Below are positions 5,443-12,343 of a DNA stretch of 13,578 bases, in pieces. Position 1 is the first letter of the stretch; every line of letters begins with the position of its first letter. The notes under the pieces are model-generated. The model did not search any database, was not told the DNA's origin, and was given only the letters and a program-made list of their open reading frames with translations. This DNA comes from Chloroflexota bacterium (GTDB lineage: Bacteria; Chloroflexota; Limnocylindria; QHBO01). The stretch covers positions 1-13,578 of the forward strand of contig JAPSGM010000023.1 in NCBI GenBank assembly GCA_031177555.1, given 5' to 3'. The translations under genes were made by a program, and so were the position numbers.

Positions 5443-6732
5443 TCAATGGATGCGCAAGTTGTTGACGTAGATTTCGCCATCGGTTGCCGCGGGAGACGAG
5501 ACGCAGAACTCGGTTCGTGCGGCGCCCACCCATCCCGCCGCCGCGGCCACCTGGACCCATGCTGCCGCACCGCCCTGCGTGGCGCTGGTAGTGATTTCAA
5601 GCGTGCTGCCGCTCGGGTCGAGCACCATCTCAACGACGAGCCACTCGCCCGGTGGGATAGAGCCGAGCGCACTGCCGTCCGGCACCGACCTCAGCGTGCC
5701 CTCCTCCCCTATCTCGATGCCAGCTTCCGTCGCCTCGAGCTTCTCGCGCCGGAGGACCAGGCGCTGACCGTATGGAGCCGGAGCCAATAGCTCGGCAACG
5801 ACCGCATACGGAGCAGTGTCCGATAGCTGGCGGCATACCATGGCGGGCGTGCCGTCCAAGCTCACCAACCGCAGGCTGCGGTCGACCGCGTTTGGGACCG
5901 CCGCGACCTCGGCTCTGCCTCCGCGGACCAATCGGTCGATGGAACGTGGCAAAGGGCGGCCCATGACGAGGTCGTCGAACGTCATCGCTCCGCCGCCGAC
6001 TTCGACGGCTCCAGTCGATGGCGCGGCCGTCGGCGTCGCCATCCGGTTGCCAGCCACGGCACCCTCCGGCGTGGGCGTGAAGTTCGCACCAATCGCTCCG
6101 CTTGGGATCGAATCCCTGTCACCTGCCAGGAGGACCACCAGGGCCAGCGCCACGCCCACTACCGCGACCGCGCCCACGACACCGACGATGGCTGGCGCGG
6201 CCGCGCGCAGGGGCCACGACGTCAACGACGGCCTACGGAGCCGAGCCAAGACGGACGCGAGAACCCGCGCATGCGCCGACTGGCCAGGAGATGCGAGGTC
6301 GGTGAGCCCGCTGATCGTTCGGAGCCGCTCGAACTGGATGTCGTCCCTCAGGCGACGTGCCTCTTGCGAACGCGAGCCGGCCACAAGGGCGACGCCCAGG
6401 GCTGCCCGCGATTCGACTCGAATGGCCGTCAGGCGAGCATCGAGACCTCCAACTCCATCCCCAGGCAGTTTCGCGGCGTTGGAGGTCGTGGGCTGCGGCC
6501 GGTCCACCTCCAGGTATCGAAGCATCGTGCGGGCGGTATCGATCCGCTGGCGCATCCTCACAGCCTCGAGAGGGATGGCCTCGCAGTCCGCACAGCGGAT
6601 TCCGGACACGCTCCAGCACCCGGCGCATAGGAAGAGCTCACACGTCGCGCAGTAATGCGCGTCGATGAAGCGCTCCCCGGCATGAGCGACGGCTCCGCAT
6701 CGCTCGCAATAGATGGTGTCCTGGTCCGTCAA
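5443..6732 (-). CDS. Membrane protein with N-terminal eight-cysteine zinc domain and outside beta domain
   Basis: The product has about 429 residues. Eight cysteines lie in pairs at its start (9/12, 28/31, 36/39, 47/50: CERC, CATC, CAGC, CADC), an arrangement able to bind two zinc ions as in B-box or double zinc-ribbon domains. A charged helical stretch (about 55-170) follows, then one membrane span (about 179-203), a Thr/Pro/Ala/Gly-rich linker, and a C-terminal domain (about 250-429) beginning TFDDLVMGRPLPRSIDRL. That pattern and the later 'GEWLVVEMVLDPSG' suggest a concanavalin/LamG-like beta sandwich outside the cell. Two further cysteines (300 and 410) could form a disulfide. TTG 6732 is preferred, with GGGGGA 4 nt upstream; TTG 6744 is an alternative, and there is no ATG before residue 60. 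The function is unknown. The topology would link a cytosolic zinc domain to an external sensing domain. Confidence 0.78.
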   Translation of the reverse strand: MTDQDTIYCERCGAVAHAGERFIDAHYCATCELFLCAGCWSVSGIRCADCEAIPLEAVRMRQRIDTARTMLRYLEVDRPQPTTSNAAKLPGDGVGGLDARLTAIRVESRAALGVALVAGSRSQEARRLRDDIQFERLRTISGLTDLASPGQSAHARVLASVLARLRRPSLTSWPLRAAAPAIVGVVGAVAVVGVALALVVLLAGDRDSIPSGAIGANFTPTPEGAVAGNRMATPTAAPSTGAVEVGGGAMTFDDLVMGRPLPRSIDRLVRGGRAEVAAVPNAVDRSLRLVSLDGTPAMVCRQLSDTAPYAVVAELLAPAPYGQRLVLRREKLEATEAGIEIGEEGTLRSVPDGSALGSIPPGEWLVVEMVLDPSGSTLEITTSATQGGAAAWVQVAAAAGWVGAARTEFCVSSPAATDGEIYVNNLRIH

Positions 6733-6736
6733 CGGT

Positions 6737-6742
6737 TCCCCC
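6737..6742 (-). promoter_or_regulatory. Ribosome binding site GGGGGA before TTG start at 6732
   Basis: GGGGGA on the minus strand ends 4 nt before TTG 6732. The upstream TTG 6744 has no comparable site, so the shorter form is favoured. Confidence 0.45.
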
Positions 6743-6780
6743 AACGTGGAGCTGAACCCTAGTACGGAAGTACCACTCGG

Positions 6781-7707
6781 TCAACGCCCGCCGAACAGGC
6801 CGCGCAGGAAGAACATCACGTTGGCCGGCCGCTCGGCCAGGCGCCGCATGTAGTACGGCCACCACTCCGCTCCGTACGGCACGTAGATCCGCAGACGGTG
6901 GCCCTGCGCCAGCGCGCGGTCCTGGATGTCCCGCCGGATGCCGTACAGCAGCTGCAGCTCGTACCGATCCTTGCCGATCCCCCGTTCCGCCGCGGCCGCC
7001 TGGACGGCCGCGATCACCTCCGCGTCGTGGGTGGCGGCGGCCGGGTAGGCATCCGCCTCCAGCAGGGTGACCATGCAGTCGACGAAGGAGCGGCTGATCT
7101 CGGCGCGGTCGTGGTAGGCGATGGATTCGGGCTCGGCGTAGGCGCCCTTGCAGACCCGGACGCGGCAGCCCTCCGCCGCCAGGGCGGCGGCATCGGTCCT
7201 GGATCGCTTCAGGTAGGACTGCAGCACGGCGCCGACGTCGCAGCCGTCCGCCCGAAGGCGCCGCACAACCTCCAGCGTGCGATCGGTGTAGTCCGACGAC
7301 TCCATGTCGACTCGCACGAAGATGCCGTGGCGCGATCCGGCTTCTACCACCGGGCGCAGCACCTCCAGGCAGGCCTCGACCCCCAGGTCCAGGCCCATCT
7401 GGGTCAGCTTCAGGCTGACGTTGGCGTCGAGACCCTCGGCCGCGATGCGGTCGAGCGTGGTGACGTAGGAGGTCGCCGCCGCCTCGGCCGAGGGGCGGTC
7501 GACGACGCTCTCGCCCAGGACGTCCAGGGTCGCCATGGCGCCCCGGGCGTTGAGCGCGCGGACGACGGCGATGGCCTCGTCGAGGGTCGTGCCCGCCACG
7601 AAGCGATGCGCCAGGCGGCGGACCAGCGGCACGCCCATCGCCAGGCGGGCCATCCAGCGGCGGTGCGACAGCCAGACGAAGAAGATGCGCAGCGGGGTGG
7701 CGAGCAT
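6781..7707 (-). CDS. Proline dehydrogenase (FAD-dependent, monofunctional)
   Basis: It oxidises L-proline to pyrroline-5-carboxylate and passes electrons through FAD to the quinone pool at the membrane. The 308-residue length matches the short stand-alone enzymes of Thermus and Deinococcus type. Family motifs appear in order: SLKLTQMGLD (98-107), VRVDMESSDYTD (131-142), LQSYLKRS (162-169), RVCKGAYAEP (184-193), ATHD (225-228), LQLLYGIR (251-258) and RIYVPYG..WWPYYMRRLAERPAN (273-296). The last contains the RR..E triplet (R288, R289, E292) that binds the proline carboxylate. ATG 7707 lies 15 bp after the thioredoxin-fold gene, so it is the last gene of the long minus-strand run. The usual partner, pyrroline-5-carboxylate dehydrogenase, is not in the window. 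Confidence 0.94.
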   Translation of the reverse strand: MLATPLRIFFVWLSHRRWMARLAMGVPLVRRLAHRFVAGTTLDEAIAVVRALNARGAMATLDVLGESVVDRPSAEAAATSYVTTLDRIAAEGLDANVSLKLTQMGLDLGVEACLEVLRPVVEAGSRHGIFVRVDMESSDYTDRTLEVVRRLRADGCDVGAVLQSYLKRSRTDAAALAAEGCRVRVCKGAYAEPESIAYHDRAEISRSFVDCMVTLLEADAYPAAATHDAEVIAAVQAAAAERGIGKDRYELQLLYGIRRDIQDRALAQGHRLRIYVPYGAEWWPYYMRRLAERPANVMFFLRGLFGGR

Positions 7708-7722
7708 CGGGCGGGCGGGCGG

Positions 7723-8067
7723 CTACTCGTGCCGGCCGTGGCCCCAGCCGCGGGCGCGCTCGACCGCGCGGCGGATGAGGCGCTTGCCGGGAACCGATTC
7801 GGTCGCATCGGCGTCGAGATCGTCGTCCCGCGGGTAGCTGCGCAGCCGTAGCCCCGGCGGCTCGCTCGCCACCGGGTAGATATCGTCTCCGTCGATCCGG
7901 ATCGTGGGTGAGCCCCGGAAGGCGAGCAACTCGGCATCGGCCGGCGAGTTGACCGAGATCATCTGGATCGGAGTCTCGAACGCGTCCTCGGTGAGGACCT
8001 CGACCAGGCGCTGGCGCGCCGCCATGTAGTTCGGATCGCCATCCCAGTAGAGGAGCTCCACCCGCAT
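7723..8067 (-). CDS. Thioredoxin-fold protein of the DF family, lacking its redox cysteines
   Basis: The 114-residue product starts MRVELLYWDGDPN and later has LLAFRGSPTIRIDGDDIYP followed by GLRLRSY. This is the framework of the small thioredoxin-like 'DF family (seleno)proteins', in which the first motif usually reads F-E/D-G-C-P-N (Cys or selenocysteine) and the later motif GL.CR.Y carries a second Cys. Here both are replaced (Asp11 and Leu), and no in-frame TGA that could encode selenocysteine is seen. The cis-proline loop GSPTIR is intact. The fold is therefore probably kept while the redox chemistry is lost, and its role is unknown. Its ATG is three bases after the stop of the small membrane protein gene. 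Confidence 0.78.
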   Translation of the reverse strand: MRVELLYWDGDPNYMAARQRLVEVLTEDAFETPIQMISVNSPADAELLAFRGSPTIRIDGDDIYPVASEPPGLRLRSYPRDDDLDADATESVPGKRLIRRAVERARGWGHGRHE

Positions 8068-8070
8068 GCG

Positions 8071-8334
8071 TCAGGTGGCGGCGAAGAAGCCGACCAGGCA
8101 GACGAGCGCCGCGATGGCCAGGGCGCCCGCGATCCAGATCCGGCGCCGCTCCTCGCCGGTCATTCCCTCGCCGGTGCGCGACGACGTCCGGTCGGCGCGG
8201 CCACGCCAGGCAAGGTAGCGCTCCGCGTTGAGGTCGCGCGCCTCTCGCGCGCGGTAGCTGCTCCACGCCGGCCAGCCGGCGAGGTACGCCGCCCCGCCGA
8301 ACCCGAGGGTCCCAACCAGCCACAGCCAGGCCAT
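8071..8334 (-). CDS. Small membrane protein with two spans, unknown function
   Basis: The 87-residue product has a hydrophobic N-terminus (MAWLWLVGTLGFGGAAYLAG, residues 1-20), a charged middle (about 27-66, rich in Arg and Glu, including RYLAWRGRAD), and a second span (about 67-86). No known family is recognised. ATG 8334 was chosen because it opens with a typical membrane segment; the same frame stays open upstream into the permease gene, but that part is Ala/Arg/Pro-rich antisense-like sequence. It lies 23 bp after the permease stop and 3 bp before the thioredoxin-fold gene, so it is co-transcribed with both. Confidence 0.72.
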   Translation of the reverse strand: MAWLWLVGTLGFGGAAYLAGWPAWSSYRAREARDLNAERYLAWRGRADRTSSRTGEGMTGEERRRIWIAGALAIAALVCLVGFFAAT

Positions 8335-8357
8335 GGCCGATAGCCTAGCGCGCTCTC

Positions 8358-9296
8358 TCAGCGGCGCAGGCGCGGGTCCAGCACGTCGCGCAGGCCGTCG
8401 CCCAGGAGCGTGAAGCCCACCAGCAGCAGCACCAGCGGTACGGCGGGGATCACGACCAGGTGCGGGAAGCGCTCGATCGCCTCTGTGCCGGTCCAGATCA
8501 GCCGGCCCAGCGACGGGGAGGGCGGCTGGATGCCGAGCCCCAGGAAGGACAGCGTGGCCTCCGTCAGGATCGCGGCCGGCACGCCGGCCGAGACGGCCAC
8601 CACCACGCTGCCCATCAGGTTCGGCATGAGGTGACGACGCAGGATGCGCAGGCCCGGCACGCCTATCGCCCGCGCACCCTCGACGTACTCGCGGTGCTTG
8701 AGCCGCAGCACCTCCGCCCGCACCAGCCGCGCCACGGTCACCCACGCCAGCAGGCCGATGCCGAGCATGACCACCAGCAGCCCGTCGAGCATGCGCTGGA
8801 AGGGCGTGTCGTAGAAGGCGACGGTCCACATGATGATGAAGACCAGCTGCGGGAAGGTGGCGACCACGTCGGTGATGCGCATCAGCAGCGTCTCCAGCCG
8901 TCCGCCGAACCAGCCGGCCACCGCGCCGATGGGCAGGCCGATGCCCACGATGACCACCTGCGCGATGAGGGCCACCAGCAGGCTGATCCGCACCCCGTAG
9001 AGCACGCGGCTGAGCATGTCGCGCGAAAGGATGTCGGTGCCGAGCAGGTGCGCCAGGTTCTGCAGCGGCATGAGCGGCTGGTTCCGGTTGGCGCGCTGCG
9101 AGGCGAGGTCGAGCTCCTCGAAGGAATACGGCGCCAGCTCCGGCCCGATGATCGCCAGGATACCCATGACCGCCACGATCACCAGGCCGATGCGTCCGCG
9201 CGGGTGGGCCATCAGCCCGGCCAGTAGATCGCCGCCGCGCGGCCGCCGGGGAGCGGCGCCGCCGGTTCGCGCTCCGGACAGCTCGAGCGTCGTCAC
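8358..9296 (-). CDS. Peptide-type ABC transporter permease, DppC/OppC family
   Basis: The 312-residue inner membrane protein has an N-terminal span (about 35-52) followed by the OppC signature LLGTDILSRDMLSRVLYGVR (84-103), several more spans, and the EAA loop REYVEGARAIGVPGLRILRR (202-221) that contacts the ATPase subunit. The end LGDGLRDVLDPRLRR is also typical of DppC/OppC. It starts at GTG 9296 within the stop of the DppB-type gene (GTGA overlap), so the two permeases are coupled and should form a heterodimer importing peptides, nickel or similar solutes. The substrate cannot be told. No solute-binding protein or ATPase gene of this system lies in the window. Confidence 0.93.
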   Translation of the reverse strand: MTTLELSGARTGGAAPRRPRGGDLLAGLMAHPRGRIGLVIVAVMGILAIIGPELAPYSFEELDLASQRANRNQPLMPLQNLAHLLGTDILSRDMLSRVLYGVRISLLVALIAQVVIVGIGLPIGAVAGWFGGRLETLLMRITDVVATFPQLVFIIMWTVAFYDTPFQRMLDGLLVVMLGIGLLAWVTVARLVRAEVLRLKHREYVEGARAIGVPGLRILRRHLMPNLMGSVVVAVSAGVPAAILTEATLSFLGLGIQPPSPSLGRLIWTGTEAIERFPHLVVIPAVPLVLLLVGFTLLGDGLRDVLDPRLRR

Positions 9297-10273
9297 GCGA
9301 CCACCGTAGCTTCCCTGACCCGCGGGTCGATGAGGCCGTAGAGGAGGTCGACCAGCAGGTTCAGGCCGGCAATGGCCACGGTGTAGATGAGCGTCATGCT
9401 CATGATCACGCCGTAGTCGCGCGATGTGATGGCCAGCAGGTACAGGCTGCCGATGCCCGGGATGGAGAACACCTGCTCGATGACGATCGAGCTGGTGATG
9501 AGCACTGCCAGCACCGGACCGAAGACCGCCACCACCGGGATGAGGGCGTTGCGCAGGACGTGGATGACCGCCACGCGGCGGGGCCCCAGCCCCTTGCTGT
9601 GAGCGGTGCGCACGTAGGGCTCGGTGATCACCTCGAGCATCGAGGCGCGGGTGAATCGGCCGATCATCGCCATCGGCAGGCCGGCCAGGGCGAGGGTGGG
9701 CAGCACCCAGTGCGCCGGCGTCTCCCAGCCCTGGGTGGGCAGGATGCCCGGGTCGCGGACCGAATCGGTATCGAACACGATCTGCAGCAGGATCGCGATC
9801 AGGAACGGCGGCCCGATCATCCCCAGCATGGTGATGGCGGTGGCCACGTGATCGATCATGCGGTTGTGGTTCCAGGCGGCGACCACGCCCAGTCCCACGC
9901 CGACGACGGCGGCCAGCAGGAAGGCCAGGCCGTTCAGCGTCAGGCTCGGCAGGAAGGCCGGACCGATGACCTCGGCGATGTCCACCGTCTCGATCAGGAA
10001 CGGGCTCTGCGTGCCGCGCATCGCGCCGGTCGCGTAGGACGTCCCGAAGTCGCCCTGCAGCACGCCGGTCAGCCACTTGACGTACTGCACCGGCAGCGGC
10101 TGGTCGAGCGCGAAGCGCTCGTTGAGCGAGGCGACAAGCTCCGGGTCGAGCTGCCTGCCCTCCCGGTTCCACGGGCTCCCGGGGGCGGCGTGCATCAGCC
10201 AGAACGTGACGATTGACGCCACGAACAGGACAGGGACGATCCAGAGCAGGCGACGAACGATGTAGAGGAGCAC
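9293..10273 (-). CDS. Peptide-type ABC transporter permease, DppB/OppB family
   Basis: The 326-residue product begins VLLYIVRRLLWIVPVLF with a first span and the conserved PG-P motif (PGSPW, 31-35). It then has the periplasmic segment 'RFALDQPLPVQYVKWL..VLQGDFGTS' of DppB proteins. The EAA-type loop TEPYVRTAHSKGLGPRRVAV (217-236) and the SIPGIGSLYLLAI..RDY segment complete the family pattern. GTG 10273 is the start because AAGGA sits 5 nt upstream; the frame is open to 10360, but that stretch is Arg/Pro-rich with no span. It follows pgl by 49 bp and precedes its DppC partner with a 4-bp overlap. Confidence 0.93.
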   Translation of the reverse strand: MLLYIVRRLLWIVPVLFVASIVTFWLMHAAPGSPWNREGRQLDPELVASLNERFALDQPLPVQYVKWLTGVLQGDFGTSYATGAMRGTQSPFLIETVDIAEVIGPAFLPSLTLNGLAFLLAAVVGVGLGVVAAWNHNRMIDHVATAITMLGMIGPPFLIAILLQIVFDTDSVRDPGILPTQGWETPAHWVLPTLALAGLPMAMIGRFTRASMLEVITEPYVRTAHSKGLGPRRVAVIHVLRNALIPVVAVFGPVLAVLITSSIVIEQVFSIPGIGSLYLLAITSRDYGVIMSMTLIYTVAIAGLNLLVDLLYGLIDPRVREATVVA

Positions 10274-10275
10274 GA

Positions 10276-10283
10276 CCTTCCTT
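10276..10283 (-). promoter_or_regulatory. Ribosome binding site AAGGAAGG before the GTG start at 10273
   Basis: AAGGAAGG on the minus strand lies just upstream of GTG 10273, with AAGGA spaced 5 nt from it. It decides the permease start and shows independent initiation after pgl. Confidence 0.65.
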
Positions 10284-10322
10284 GCGACAGCTGCGGGGTC
10301 GGCCCCACAGGCGTGCCCCGGA

Positions 10323-11084
10323 CTACCTGATCGTACCCGCCGTGGCGGCCTCGCGTTCAACAGCGCCCGATGCGTCGGCCGCCGCCTCGTCCACCAGCCA
10401 GAGCGTGCGCTGCGCGCGTACCCTGGCGGCGGGTGGCTCGGTCGATCCTGACCGCACCGCCGCGAGGGCCTGCGCCTTGTCGTCGCCGGTGACCACGAAC
10501 ATCGTCTCGCGCGCCGCGTTCAGCATCGGGTAGGTCAGGGTCATGCGCCACGCCTCCAGCGACGGCGCCCAGTTGGCGACGACCAGGCGCTCGCGCTCGT
10601 CGAGCGCCGCCGACCCCGGGAAGAGCGAGGCGGTATGGCCGTCGGCGCCCATCCCCAGCCAGATCAGGTCGAAGCGTGGCACGCCCGGCCCGCCGATCAC
10701 GTTCCGCAGCTCCCGCTCGTACTGCCGCGCGCCGCCATCGAGGTCATCGAGCTCGCACGGCATGCGGTGGACCTGGTCCATCCGCAGCCGCGGGAGGTAG
10801 TCGAGCAGCGCCAGCCGCGCGGTGTTGTAGTTGGACTCCGGGTCGTTGGGCGGCACGGCGCGCTCGTCGCCGAAGAAGAACTCGACACGCGACCAGTCCA
10901 GCATGCGCACCCGCGGGGGCACGACCAGCAGTGGGCACACCGCCAGCGGCGTCGAGCCGCCGGTCAGCGCCAGGATGTAGCGCCCCCGCCGGCGGATCGC
11001 GTTCCGCCCTGCCGCCAGCAGCCGATCCGCGGTGGCGGCGGCCACCGCCTCCGCGTCCGCCAGGACCTCGAACCGCCGCGTCAT
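10323..11084 (-). CDS. pgl: 6-phosphogluconolactonase
   Basis: It hydrolyses 6-phosphoglucono-delta-lactone to 6-phosphogluconate, the second step of the oxidative pentose phosphate pathway, in the cytosol. The 253-residue length fits the family. Motifs seen are LTGGSTP (40-46), FFGDERAVPPNDPESNY (70-86) and GMGADGHTASLFPG (144-157), with His150 as the expected catalytic residue. ATG 11084 overlaps the opcA stop by 4 bp (ATGA), which sets the start and indicates coupling. A much longer open frame exists upstream on this strand, but it is antisense-like within opcA. Together with zwf and opcA it makes a complete entry into the pathway. Confidence 0.96.
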   Translation of the reverse strand: MTRRFEVLADAEAVAAATADRLLAAGRNAIRRRGRYILALTGGSTPLAVCPLLVVPPRVRMLDWSRVEFFFGDERAVPPNDPESNYNTARLALLDYLPRLRMDQVHRMPCELDDLDGGARQYERELRNVIGGPGVPRFDLIWLGMGADGHTASLFPGSAALDERERLVVANWAPSLEAWRMTLTYPMLNAARETMFVVTGDDKAQALAAVRSGSTEPPAARVRAQRTLWLVDEAAADASGAVEREAATAGTIR

Positions 11085-12343
11085 CGGGCCGGCTCCGGCT
11101 CGCGCGCGGCGGCCAGAAAGATGGCCGCCGCCCGGACCGCCGCCTCGTACACGGGCTCGCGGTTGTCGCTCATCAGCGAGCCGGCCAGCAGCTCCGACTC
11201 GGATGGCGGATCCATCCGGACCCGGCGCAGCAGCGCGGTCATGCCATCGGCGTTGGAGACCATGACCGCCTCGTTCTCCTCGCGGTCGAGGATGAACTCG
11301 GCGGCGCCCATCTCGCCGCGCGCCTGCAGGTGGACGGATACCAGCTCGCCGAGCGGGACGTTCGGGGCGTCGACGGCGGCGACGTCCAGGTCGACCATCG
11401 CGTAGCGCCCCTCCAGCACCAGGCGCAGGGTGCCGTCGCGCAACGGTTGGGCGGTGGTGTGGCGGCGCCACTCCAGGCGCGAGGCGATCCAGCCGGCGTA
11501 CAGCATCGACTCCGCCAGGCTCCCCGTGCCGCCCTCGCCGGCGCCGGCGTAGCGCAGCCGGATGCGGTTGAGGTTCGGCAGATAGCGGCGAAAGCGCGGA
11601 GCGTCGAAGAACTGGGCGGTCAGCTCCTGCCACCACGACAGGCGGCGCCAGGTAAGGTCGCCGATCCCGCTCCGCCGTCGGAGCGTGGCCAGCCGTCGCA
11701 GGCCGAGCAGCAGGTCATCGAAGTCACCGCTGTCGATGATCACCCGGTCCGCCACCTCGACCAGCTGGTCGAAGATCGGGTCGGCGAACGGCGGGTCGCC
11801 GGGCCACCACACGTGGGTCGGCAGGTCATGGATCAGCAGCGGGGCGACGATGCCGTCGAGATGCTCCGCCGCCTCGCCACGCACGGTCAGCACCACCTCC
11901 TCGTAGCAGACGCGATCCACCCCGTTCCCGTCCGCCGCATGGCAGTGAGCGCTCACGTTCGCGTCCAGCGACGGACCGGCCCCGTCCGGCAGGGTGACCA
12001 GGACCAGGGCCCGCGAGGGGTGCCGGTAGCCGAGGCCGCTCAATGTCCGGACCACGCGCTCGGCGGCCTCGGCGTCCGGGACGGTCACGATCAGGTTGAG
12101 GACCGATGCCCGCGCGTGCGGCAGCCCCTTCTCGGTCACGGTGCTGTCCCGCTCCGCCGGTGCCGCGCCCCACAGCCGGGCCAGGTGGGACTCCACGCCG
12201 CGCACCGTCGTGCCGGCCGCGCTCCAGACGGGCGCGACGCGCGAGGGCGCCTCGCCGAACCGCATGAGGTGCCGGTGGACGGCCAGCTCCCGCTCGGCGG
12301 CTGTGGACCCGCCGTTGTGCTCGCCGCGACCGCGCCCGGTCAC
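11081..12343 (-). CDS. opcA: Glucose-6-phosphate dehydrogenase assembly protein OpcA
   Basis: OpcA proteins bind and activate glucose-6-phosphate dehydrogenase, best known in cyanobacteria, and occur beside zwf in Actinobacteria and relatives. The 420-residue product shows family segments including NLIVTVPDAEAAERV, then YRHPSRALVLVTLPD (about 106-120), HDLPTHVWWPGDPP (about 172-185) and DRVIIDSGDF, followed by the C-terminal domain. GTG 12343 overlaps the zwf stop (GTGA), so zwf and opcA are probably translationally coupled. This start places a 15-residue Gly/Arg-rich leader before AAERELAVHRHLM. The frame open to 12481 lies inside zwf and is not needed. The redox sensitivity known for cyanobacterial OpcA cannot be judged from sequence here. 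Confidence 0.93.
   Translation of the reverse strand: MTGRGRGEHNGGSTAAERELAVHRHLMRFGEAPSRVAPVWSAAGTTVRGVESHLARLWGAAPAERDSTVTEKGLPHARASVLNLIVTVPDAEAAERVVRTLSGLGYRHPSRALVLVTLPDGAGPSLDANVSAHCHAADGNGVDRVCYEEVVLTVRGEAAEHLDGIVAPLLIHDLPTHVWWPGDPPFADPIFDQLVEVADRVIIDSGDFDDLLLGLRRLATLRRRSGIGDLTWRRLSWWQELTAQFFDAPRFRRYLPNLNRIRLRYAGAGEGGTGSLAESMLYAGWIASRLEWRRHTTAQPLRDGTLRLVLEGRYAMVDLDVAAVDAPNVPLGELVSVHLQARGEMGAAEFILDREENEAVMVSNADGMTALLRRVRMDPPSESELLAGSLMSDNREPVYEAAVRAAAIFLAAAREPEPAR

Noticed and set aside
5418..5672. Upstream extension of the histidine-rich protein
   Set aside because: It overlaps the zinc-domain gene and precedes a clear signal peptide with a well-spaced AGGGGA site at GTG 5417.
6733..6780. 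Possible promoter or small stem (GGTTC/GAACC) between proline dehydrogenase and the zinc-domain gene
   Set aside because: The stem is only 5 bp with a long loop, and no convincing -35/-10 pair is visible in 48 bp.
6638..8323. 561-codon minus-strand frame across proline dehydrogenase and the DF gene
   Set aside because: Gly/Arg/Pro-rich shadow frame; the overlapping frames hold recognised families.
8460..10216. Long plus-strand frames opposite the permeases (255 and 218 codons)
   Set aside because: They encode His/Gln/Asp/Gly-rich sequence typical of antisense frames of GC-biased membrane protein genes.
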